Below are positions 13,445 to 20,622 of a stretch of DNA of 20,622 nt, piece by piece. Both the position numbers and the translations under genes were made by a program. The stretch covers positions 1 through 20,622 of IMG/VR virus record IMGVR_UViG_3300046450_001341; one strand, 5' to 3'. Numbering within the stretch: position 1 is the stretch's first letter; the number at the start of each line of letters is the position of its first letter. The notes beneath the pieces were generated by a model that saw only the letters and a list, made by a program, of their open reading frames with translations, did not search any database and was not told the origin of the DNA. Origin of the DNA: a virus.

Positions 13445-15330
13445 TGGCAATTGAACGTAGAATTAACTCAAGTGAATTAGACTTTGATCAAATAAAAGCA
13501 AATCTAGTTGCATACATGAAGGCAACTGATACTACCTTCAATGACTACAACTATGAAGGCTCAGCAATGAGTACCATTATTGATGTATTAAGTTATATAA
13601 CACATGTAAATTCAATGAATGCAAACTTTGCTTTGAATGAAACATTCCTTGACACAGCTCAGCTACGAGCTTCTGTTGTATCACACGCCAAACTATTAGG
13701 ATATACGCCAAGATCAATTTCACCTTCTGTTGCCGTTATAAATGTTAAAATGAATTATGATGCTACAGCAACTCCTTTATATAATCATGATGGAAGTAAT
13801 AACCCACTTCCTTTAAGTATGCCTAGAGGTACAAAATTTCAAACATTAATTGATGGTGTTACATATCCGATGTTTGCTTCATCTACTGCTACAATTAATT
13901 TTGATGCTACTGACGGCTGGGTATTTCCAAATGTTAACATTGAACAAGGCACATTAGCTGAAATAACATATACATATCAAAATAATGTGTATGAACAATA
14001 TTTAATTCCTGTTACAAACGTAAATACAAAATCAATTAAAGTTACAGTTATAGATTCTAGTTCTTCAAGTTCATCAAAGGTTTATACTTTAAATACTAAT
14101 GTAGTAAATCTAAATGCCACGAGTGAAGTATTCTTTTTAGAAGAAGGTAGAGATGCTTATTACGAGATTAAGTTTGGTGATAACATTGTCGGTAAGAGAC
14201 CTGGAAATGGTAATAGTATTAAAATAGAATACTCTACAATAGCTGCAGGCACAAACGTTAACGGTGCTTCAGTATTTACTATGACTGATTCATTAAATGG
14301 TAATAGCAATGAAACTATCACACTAGTAACTAAAGCTGTAGGTGGTGCTGCAAGAGAATCAAAAGAAGCAATTAAATTTAATGCTCCTCTTGCTCATGTA
14401 TCTCAAAATAGGGCTGTTACACCAGATGATTATAAGGCTATTATAAAAAATGAATTTGCTGATATTGAAGCTGTTGCAGTATGGGGCGGAGAAGATCATG
14501 ATGTACCAGATTATGGTAAGGTATATGTAAGTATTAAGCCACTATCAGCTGAGGTGTTAACTGATTCACAAAAAACTACCATAAAAACAAACATTCTAAA
14601 GCCAAAAAACGTCGTAAGTATCACTCCGGTTCTTGTCGACCCAGAATACACCTACATAGACCTCGAAGTATACTTTAAATATAATCCTAACCTAGCTACA
14701 GTAACAGCAACTGGTCTTGCAACCTCAATACGGTCTACACTCATTGCATATAACAATGCAACTCTTAAGAGTTTTGGTGGTGTGTATAGGGATTCAAATG
14801 TTCTTAAAAAGATAGATGATACTAACATTGCTATTCTATCTAATATTACTCGTATTAAGATGACTAAGAAGATTGTACCAGCTCTTGGTACAGCAACTAA
14901 ATACTCACTTAAGTTTAACCAAGCTCTTACAGATTTAGATGCTACTACAGCAACTACTGGTTCTTATGTGACATCGACCATATTTACCTTTGCTGGTGTT
15001 GACTGTAGACTTAAAGATTTCTATGATAGTTCAAGTGATACACGAATTATTCAAATAGTTGATACAAATAACTTAGTACAATCAACAAATGTTGGTGATG
15101 TGAATGAAGAAGCTGGAACAGTTACTCTTACATCATTTAATCCTACAACACTTCCTACAGGTTCTACAACAATAGATGTTACGGTCAAGCCTGCATCATC
15201 TGATATATCACCTAAAAGAAATGAACTATTAACTATTAATACCTCAACTGCTACAATTATAGGTGAGATAGATACAATGGCAACTGGCGGTACAACTGCT
15301 GGAATCGATTATACTACAGTGAGTAACTAA
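13444..15330 (+). CDS. gp6: gp6-like baseplate wedge protein (J-like)
   Basis: A 628-residue protein near the size of T4 gp6 (660). The N-terminus has DFDQIKANLVAYMKATDTTF and the NANFALNETFLDTAQLRASV helix typical of the family (about 59-78), then KLLGYTPRS. The J-like core has GRDAYYEIKFGDNIVGKRPG (about 235-254), IKIEYSTIAAGTNVNGAS, a HVSQNRAVTPDDYKAIIKNE segment (about 317-336) and IEAVAVWGGE. The C-terminal part is beta-rich with Ser/Thr-rich loops. gp6 dimers form the inner baseplate ring joining wedges. It is coupled to gp25 upstream and to the next gene by TAATG overlaps. Confidence 0.92.
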   Translation: MAIERRINSSELDFDQIKANLVAYMKATDTTFNDYNYEGSAMSTIIDVLSYITHVNSMNANFALNETFLDTAQLRASVVSHAKLLGYTPRSISPSVAVINVKMNYDATATPLYNHDGSNNPLPLSMPRGTKFQTLIDGVTYPMFASSTATINFDATDGWVFPNVNIEQGTLAEITYTYQNNVYEQYLIPVTNVNTKSIKVTVIDSSSSSSSKVYTLNTNVVNLNATSEVFFLEEGRDAYYEIKFGDNIVGKRPGNGNSIKIEYSTIAAGTNVNGASVFTMTDSLNGNSNETITLVTKAVGGAARESKEAIKFNAPLAHVSQNRAVTPDDYKAIIKNEFADIEAVAVWGGEDHDVPDYGKVYVSIKPLSAEVLTDSQKTTIKTNILKPKNVVSITPVLVDPEYTYIDLEVYFKYNPNLATVTATGLATSIRSTLIAYNNATLKSFGGVYRDSNVLKKIDDTNIAILSNITRIKMTKKIVPALGTATKYSLKFNQALTDLDATTATTGSYVTSTIFTFAGVDCRLKDFYDSSSDTRIIQIVDTNNLVQSTNVGDVNEEAGTVTLTSFNPTTLPTGSTTIDVTVKPASSDISPKRNELLTINTSTATIIGEIDTMATGGTTAGIDYTTVSN

Positions 15331-16532
15331 TGGCAACAATTGGTAAATATAATATATCGTCATATATAGATGATTTAATACCAGATCACGTAGAGTCTTC
15401 TTATCCAACCCTTGTTGAATTTCTTAAGACATATGCATTATATTTAGAGCGTCAAAACAAATCAGGATATTATTTAAATTCATTAGATATCCAAAGGGAT
15501 ATTGATCATGTAGAAACTGATCTACTTACAGAACTACAGAATGAAATTGGTGTTGCGGTACCGAGAGATTTTGCTACAGACCCAAGAATGTTCTATAAGA
15601 GACTTGTTGAGTTTTATATAAGTAGAGGTACACCAGAATCTATTACATCATTCTTTAGAATGATTTATGACGATGATGTTGAAACATATTTTCCATTCAC
15701 AGATGTATTAATTCCATCTGATGGAAATTGGACAGATCAAACAGCTGCAATTATAGCAGATAGAACTGCATTTACGCCATCAAATATATTTACAATATCT
15801 GGAACACCAACAGTAGTTAGTGGAAACAATGATGCTAATAACCCAGCAATGTTTGATGATGACGTTGTATTTGTAAATAATACCCATCAGACTCCAGCTA
15901 CAGATTATGTTGAGTCAGTCTATTCAGATACTACTACTAAATACAAATTAACATTTACTAGTGCATTAACAAATGGTGATGTAGTTACTACATATGCTAA
16001 AGGTTTATTTACCACAGCTAATGGATTCTTGTCAGATAAGAAATATGTACAAGACTCTTATTATTACCAACAGTTCTCATATGTATTAAGAACTGGTAAG
16101 AATGTATCTGATTGGAAGAATGCATTTACAAGATTAGTTCACCCTGCAGGATTTAAGTTCTTTGGTGAGATTGCAATATTTATTGCACTACTTGATCAAG
16201 GAAATGTTAAAGCGCAATATGGTTGGTTACCATTTGTTGGTAAGATACAACTTACTTTAGGTGCACATCAGATTGGCCCAATAAGTTTTAATAGTCATAT
16301 ATTAGAGAAATCATATACTCACTTTGCAAGAGGAAGTTCAGAATTTAAGAAAATAGGTATGAATAACCATTGGGACAACATGAAATTTAGATATTTAGGT
16401 CCAAATTCAGATTTGGCTTCATATACAATTCAAGATAGTATAAATAACACTATAGGAATACAATTCGGAGTGGGTGGTGGTGAAACTACTCCATCAAGTA
16501 ACAGGAGTTCACTTTATGTACATACTCCATAA
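15330..16532 (+). CDS. baseplate wedge/structural protein, possible gp7 counterpart
   Basis: A 400-residue protein with a helical N-terminal domain that I recognise from structural proteins found after gp6 in marine T4-like phages: ESSYPTLVEFLKTYALYLER (22-41), DIQRDIDHVETDLLTELQNE (53-72) and FYKRLVEFYISRGTPESITS (88-107), then FFRMIYDDDVETYFP. A beta-rich insertion (about 125-240) carries the DDVVFVNNTHQTPATDYVES pattern. The helical part resumes at FLSDKKYVQDSYYYQQFSYV (about 233-252) and AFTRLVHPAGFKFFGEIA. T4 gp7 has 1032 residues and lies between 6 and 8, so position suggests a much shorter functional counterpart; sequence alone does not prove it. An exact late octamer lies in its 3' end. 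Confidence 0.6.
   Translation: MATIGKYNISSYIDDLIPDHVESSYPTLVEFLKTYALYLERQNKSGYYLNSLDIQRDIDHVETDLLTELQNEIGVAVPRDFATDPRMFYKRLVEFYISRGTPESITSFFRMIYDDDVETYFPFTDVLIPSDGNWTDQTAAIIADRTAFTPSNIFTISGTPTVVSGNNDANNPAMFDDDVVFVNNTHQTPATDYVESVYSDTTTKYKLTFTSALTNGDVVTTYAKGLFTTANGFLSDKKYVQDSYYYQQFSYVLRTGKNVSDWKNAFTRLVHPAGFKFFGEIAIFIALLDQGNVKAQYGWLPFVGKIQLTLGAHQIGPISFNSHILEKSYTHFARGSSEFKKIGMNNHWDNMKFRYLGPNSDLASYTIQDSINNTIGIQFGVGGGETTPSSNRSSLYVHTP
16439..16446 (+). promoter_or_regulatory. T4-type late promoter inside the gp7-like gene, upstream of gp8
   Basis: An exact TATAAATA about 110 bases before the gp8 ATG. It is within coding sequence (Ser-Ile-Asn-Asn codons), so chance occurrence must be weighed, but it precedes the only gene in this stretch with a separate leader and clear GAGGAA site. 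Confidence 0.45.
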
Positions 16533-16555
16533 CGTAAAATAAAAGAGGAAATAAA

Positions 16556-18079
16556 ATGGCAGCAATAATCACAAGCAAATTTAGATTGGATTCGACGAAT
16601 AAGTTCGTTGAAAGTCTTAGTGATAATCAATTCTACATGGCACTGGGAAGGCCTAATGCTTGGACTGATGATACAGTACCAACAACCCCATATGAAAATG
16701 ACTACACGTCACATACTTTATGGGAAAATATGTTTGCCATGAAGAGAGTTGATGCTGCTGATATTGTTCATAGTTCCCCAAGAAACCTATGGGTTTCAGG
16801 TACTACATATGTAGAATATGATGATCAAGACACAAATATAGAAAGTAAATTATACTTTGTTGTTTCAGATAATAACAATGTGTTTTTATGTTTAAGAGCA
16901 GGGTCAGGGGCAAGCACATATAACCCAGACACTGTAGGAGTTCAAACATCAGGTGTCATTGGTACTACAACTACTAATGATGGTTACATATGGAAATATA
17001 TGTACACTATCCCAACAACTGATGTAACTAAATTCTTAACATCATCATTTATTCCAACAAGAAAAATTTATGAAGTTCCTGTAGCAGGTGCTGATGCAGC
17101 ATTAGTTGCTCAGTGGGCTGTTCAAGGTAATGCAATTGACGGAGCCATATATAACCTTAAGATAACTACTGTGGGAACTGGATATACATCAGCTCCAACA
17201 TTAACTATTGCAGGTAACGGAACAGGTGCTACAGCTACATGTACAGTATCAGGTGGAGCCATTACAAGTGTTACAATGACAGCGGTAGGTTCAGGGTATA
17301 CCCACGCTACTGTTACAGTAACAGGCGGTGCAGGTTCAAATGGTGCAATAAGACCAGTTATAGGCCCAGTTGGTGGATTCGGGTTTAACCCAACCAATGA
17401 CTTACGTTCACATTACATAACTATCAACACTACATTTACGGGTGATGAGTCAGGCAGTATTCCTGATTCAAACGACTTTAGACAAATAGCAGTTGTAAAA
17501 AATCCAATTGAAAAAGCTACTGAATCAGCAACTCTTTCAGCATCAAATTCAATGGTGGTTGGCAATTTCTATAAGATTTTAACAATAGGTACATCTACTG
17601 ATGCACATTTCACAACTGCAGGATCAACGAGTGGTAATCCAGTTGTTGGAGAGATATTTAAAGCTATCGCTACAACATCATCTGGTTCAGCTACTATTGC
17701 TCAAGTTGCAGAAGCAAGTGCATATAATACATGTAAGAGTGTAACAATTCCTGCTTCATTAGCTAGTACATATGTTGCTGACTTTGCTTTCGAAGGTCAT
17801 ACAAGTGGTACAGTTGGTGCTAAAGGTATAGTGGTAGAATATAATAACACAAGTGGTGTATTACATTATATACAAAACGAAACTACTGGGTTCGGTACAT
17901 TTACTACTTCGCATTTGACGAGAGCAACTGGTTCAGGTGGTGCTGGTAATCAAATCTCAGCAGTAGGTGCTCCTCTTATTAATCATCATCAAGGTGATGT
18001 AATGTTTGTAGAGAATAGGACAGCAACAACAAGAGCTGCAGGACAAGTAGAAACAGTAAGATTAGTAATCGCATTTTAA
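16556..18079 (+). CDS. gp8: gp8-like baseplate wedge protein with two inserted beta modules
   Basis: A 507-residue protein, larger than T4 gp8 (334). The N-terminal half matches the gp8 family: MAAIITSKFRLDSTNKFVES, NQFYMALGRPNAWTDD (24-39), WENMFAMKRVDAADI (56-70), YFVVSDNNNVFLCL (100-113) and DGYIWKYMYTIPTTDVTKFL (142-161). Residues 199-263 are an insertion with two copies of a V-G-x-G-Y-T strand unit (TVGTGYTSAPTLTI and AVGSGYTHATVTV). Residues 333-384 are a second module (VVGNFYKILTIGT through VGEIFKAIATTSSGSATI) of a type common in phage virion proteins. The C-terminal gp8 strands follow to VETVRLVIAF. gp8 joins gp7/gp10 in the wedge. The start is supported by GAGGAA (16545-16550). Confidence 0.88.
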   Translation: MAAIITSKFRLDSTNKFVESLSDNQFYMALGRPNAWTDDTVPTTPYENDYTSHTLWENMFAMKRVDAADIVHSSPRNLWVSGTTYVEYDDQDTNIESKLYFVVSDNNNVFLCLRAGSGASTYNPDTVGVQTSGVIGTTTTNDGYIWKYMYTIPTTDVTKFLTSSFIPTRKIYEVPVAGADAALVAQWAVQGNAIDGAIYNLKITTVGTGYTSAPTLTIAGNGTGATATCTVSGGAITSVTMTAVGSGYTHATVTVTGGAGSNGAIRPVIGPVGGFGFNPTNDLRSHYITINTTFTGDESGSIPDSNDFRQIAVVKNPIEKATESATLSASNSMVVGNFYKILTIGTSTDAHFTTAGSTSGNPVVGEIFKAIATTSSGSATIAQVAEASAYNTCKSVTIPASLASTYVADFAFEGHTSGTVGAKGIVVEYNNTSGVLHYIQNETTGFGTFTTSHLTRATGSGGAGNQISAVGAPLINHHQGDVMFVENRTATTRAAGQVETVRLVIAF

Positions 18080-18092
18080 ATAGGAAACAAGC

Positions 18093-20622
18093 ATGGCAAT
18101 TTCATTTAACGTAGAACCATATTGGGACGACTTTGAGTCGGTTGCCGCAGGCAACACTCTTAGTCCTAAAGAACAATATCAAAGGATATTATTCAGACCT
18201 GGTAAGGCTGTACAAGCAAGAGAGTTAACTCAACTACAAACACAATTACAAAACCAAATATCTTCTGCGGGAGACCATGTATTTAAAGATGGTTCGGTAG
18301 TTGTTCCAGGTACAGTTCACTTACACAATAAAATTGACTATGTTAAATTAGATTCTGTTCATGCCAATAATGATACAGTTGCCGAATTAGTAGGTACTGA
18401 ATTTACTGATGGTACTAACATAGCTAGGGTTGTCCATGCTAGTTTAGCTGACGGTTCAGATCCAATTACTATATTCGTTAAATACATATCAGGTACAGTC
18501 TTTGCAGATAACGCAACGATCACTGCTTCAGGTAGTAAGTCAGCTGAAGTTAAAGCTTCTGCAGCAACCGGATTCGGTTCAATCGTAGCACTTGAAGATG
18601 GTATTTATTATATCAAGAAACACTTTGTTGTAGCTAAGGCTAAAACAATTGTATTATCTAAATATACACATAACGTATCATTTGATATTGGTCTATTGGT
18701 TACTGAAGCTATCGTTAGCCCAGGTGAGGATGCATCATTAAATGATAACGCTACAGGTGCACCTAATGCTTCGGCTCCAGGTGCACATCGTTATTCTATT
18801 ACAGCTACGTTAAGTAGTCAAGCAGTCAATGCTACATCAGGTAACTTTGTTCTTATCGCAAGATTAGAAGATGGTTTCATTACAAAGAATGCACGAACAG
18901 CTGATTATAATCATTTAGCTGATGAATTAGCTCGTAGAACATTTGATGAATCAGGTAACTACTACGTTAATCCATTTAAAGCATTAGTGAAAGATCATGC
19001 ATCTGATACTACTAAATTAACTCTTGGTATTGAGCCTTCAAAAGCTTATGTAAGAGGTTATGAGATACAGACATTAGGAACAACTAATGCACACTTTGAT
19101 AGAGCAAGGACATCAGAGAAGGTTACAGATAAAGTTACAGAGATAACTCATAATAACTATATTGAAGTTACATCTCTTGTCGGAACCCCAGATATTACTA
19201 CATTCGGTCCATTTGATATTGAAAATTCAAGTGGTAACTCAATTGGTACTGCGAGAGCAAGATCAATCGAACGTGTAAGCGGTAATGGTGATACAGCTGC
19301 AACTCGATACAGAATTCACATCTTTGATTTCACTGGCACAATGGTTGGTGCAAAAACACTAGATCATGTATCATCCAGTGCACAAACTCCAGGTGACCCA
19401 GCAGGAAATGGTGGTACTGGTTCGTTTACAGCAATTATTGCTGATCCAAATGCCGATGCTGCTATAGGCCCAGCAGCCACAGCATATAACATTGGACCAG
19501 ACACCTTAATATACGCATTACCATATCCAAGAATTAAAACATGTGATAGTGTAGTTGGTGGTGGTACTCCAGACTTTAACTATCGTTTTGAAACAAATAG
19601 AATTATTGCTGCAACAGGTATTGTTAACTCTGGTACAGCGGTATTTACAACTACGGTTGCTAATGAAGCGTTTGGTACAAAGTCTAATAACACTAATTGG
19701 ATCATAATAAATGATACCGATGCTACTGTTGGTGGTGAAATAGTTACTGTTGGAAACATTGCTTTCAATGCTGGCTTAACAACAGCAACAATTACTGGAT
19801 TAACAGCACAAAATGGTGACACAGTAAGATTGATTGCACCATTTATAAGAACTGCAAACCATAAGACTAAAACACTAAGTGGAAATACTGCTGTAGCATT
19901 TAATGCTGGCACAGACTTTACTGGTACAGGTCAATCACTTGGTAAAGCAGATGTATATGAGATAGTCTCAGTTGTTGAAAATGTAAGCAATACCAATGTT
20001 ACTACACACTTTGATTTAGACAATGGCCAAAGAGATGATTTCTATGATGTTGGTCGGGTTAAACTTAAGACTACATCAAACTATACTGCAGCTGCAGCAC
20101 TTGATGTTACATTTAAATACTTCACTCATTCTACCACAGGTGATTTCTTTACAGTTGATTCATACACTGGTGTGATTGATTATGATAAGATACCTAAGGT
20201 TGGTAATATAGAATTAAGAAGTGCAGTTGATTTTAGACCAAGAATAGATGATTCTGGTGGTAACTTTACTGGATCAGGTGCTCTTGTAGCAGTTGCTCCA
20301 ACAAGATTTAGTCAATTCGAAACTGATATTCAATACTACTTAGGAAGAATAGATAAAGTTTATTTAGATTCTAAAGGTAACTTTGGATTTGCTACAGGTG
20401 TCCCGGCAGTTTATCCAGAGCCGGCAGAAATTCCAACTGATTCAATGCATTTATATACAATGACTATTCCGGCATATACATTAACAGCCGATGAGGTAAC
20501 CCTTGACTTTATTGATAATAGACGCTATACAATGCGTGATATCGGTAAGATCGATAAGAGAGTAAGCCAAATAGAATACTATTCAGTGCTATCATTCTTA
20601 GAAGCTGAAGCACAGAACAAAC
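18093..20622 (+). CDS. DUF4815-like virion structural protein, 3' end beyond window
   Basis: The open frame of at least 843 residues starts MAISFNVEPYWDDFES and runs off the window. It has the YQRILFRPGKAVQARELTQL motif (29-48) followed by QTQLQNQI, the hallmark start of DUF4815-type structural proteins after gp8 in marine T4-like phages. The long middle is beta-rich. Near the edge are VDFRPRIDDSG-like sequence, RRYTMRDIGKIDKRVSQIEY and YSVLSFLEAEAQNK, also typical of this family. It is probably a wedge-periphery or tail-fibre-attachment protein in the place of T4 gp9/gp10; that role is inferred from position. The start is supported by AGGAAA (18082-18087) 13 bases after the gp8 stop. No internal stop was found in the parts I translated (the N-terminus and the last 14 codons); the rest was not checked codon by codon. 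Confidence 0.82.
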   Translation, partial: MAISFNVEPYWDDFESVAAGNTLSPKEQYQRILFRPGKAVQARELTQLQTQLQNQISSAGDHVFKDGSVVVPGTVHLHNKIDYVKLDSVHANNDTVAELVGTEFTDGTNIARVVHASLADGSDPITIFVKYISGTVFADNATITASGSKSAEVKASAATGFGSIVALEDGIYYIKKHFVVAKAKTIVLSKYTHNVSFDIGLLVTEAIVSPGEDASLNDNATGAPNASAPGAHRYSITATLSSQAVNATSGNFVLIARLEDGFITKNARTADYNHLADELARRTFDESGNYYVNPFKALVKDHASDTTKLTLGIEPSKAYVRGYEIQTLGTTNAHFDRARTSEKVTDKVTEITHNNYIEVTSLVGTPDITTFGPFDIENSSGNSIGTARARSIERVSGNGDTAATRYRIHIFDFTGTMVGAKTLDHVSSSAQTPGDPAGNGGTGSFTAIIADPNADAAIGPAATAYNIGPDTLIYALPYPRIKTCDSVVGGGTPDFNYRFETNRIIAATGIVNSGTAVFTTTVANEAFGTKSNNTNWIIINDTDATVGGEIVTVGNIAFNAGLTTATITGLTAQNGDTVRLIAPFIRTANHKTKTLSGNTAVAFNAGTDFTGTGQSLGKADVYEIVSVVENVSNTNVTTHFDLDNGQRDDFYDVGRVKLKTTSNYTAAAALDVTFKYFTHSTTGDFFTVDSYTGVIDYDKIPKVGNIELRSAVDFRPRIDDSGGNFTGSGALVAVAPTRFSQFETDIQYYLGRIDKVYLDSKGNFGFATGVPAVYPEPAEIPTDSMHLYTMTIPAYTLTADEVTLDFIDNRRYTMRDIGKIDKRVSQIEYYSVLSFLEAEAQNK

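Noticed and set aside
17122-17397. Minus-strand Pro/Val-rich frame inside gp8
   Set aside because: It mirrors the Gly/Thr-rich beta insert of gp8 and has no start signals.

Overview
The window looks like part of a T4-like (Tevenvirinae-related) marine myovirus genome or metagenomic contig. It is AT-rich, its genes are tightly packed, and nearly every gene has a T4 counterpart in the divergent form typical of marine T4-like phages. That form includes a gp32 without the zinc cysteines, a gp5 without a lysozyme domain, a short gp33, and a DUF4815-type structural protein after gp8. No rRNA, tRNA, insertion sequence or CRISPR array was seen. The host cannot be read from the sequence. The metabolic gene at the left edge would suit a bacterium with one-carbon metabolism, but that is inference.

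Left part (1-3114, + strand): the 3' two thirds of a single-subunit NAD+-dependent formate dehydrogenase with all catalytic residues visible. A sigma70-like promoter follows, then a tight cluster: a conserved small protein, gp33 (late transcription co-activator), gp59 (helicase loader) and gp32 (single-strand DNA binding protein). The cluster ends at a strong GNRA-loop terminator.

Middle part (3113-8367, - strand, read right to left): gp4 (head completion nuclease-fold protein), a probable gp2-like protein, gp54 (tail tube initiator), gp26, a short gp51 frame, and an 816-residue Ala/Gly-rich repeat protein that is probably the tape measure. The gp26 frame ends in U7 followed by AUA UAG. A -1 slip there reads straight into gp51, which has no ordinary start codon for its first 19 residues. 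The order short protein, frameshifted extension, tape measure is that of the tail assembly chaperone cassette (lambda G/GT/H). This is the most interesting signal in the window.

Right part (8423-20622, + strand): the baseplate block, in order gp48, gp53, gp27-like hub, gp5-like spike, gp25, gp6, a probable gp7 counterpart, gp8, and an open DUF4815-like structural gene that runs off the edge. Five junctions in the window use the one-base overlap TAATG, which suggests coupled translation.

Regulation: exact T4 late promoter octamers (TATAAATA) sit at gene boundaries. A divergent pair between gp4 and gp48 is embedded in a perfect inverted repeat, and others precede the gp2-like gene, gp25 and gp8. 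At gp4 and gp25 the octamer is only 5-6 bases from the ATG and no Shine-Dalgarno is visible, so leaderless late messages are possible. gp33 in the left cluster fits such a late transcription programme.
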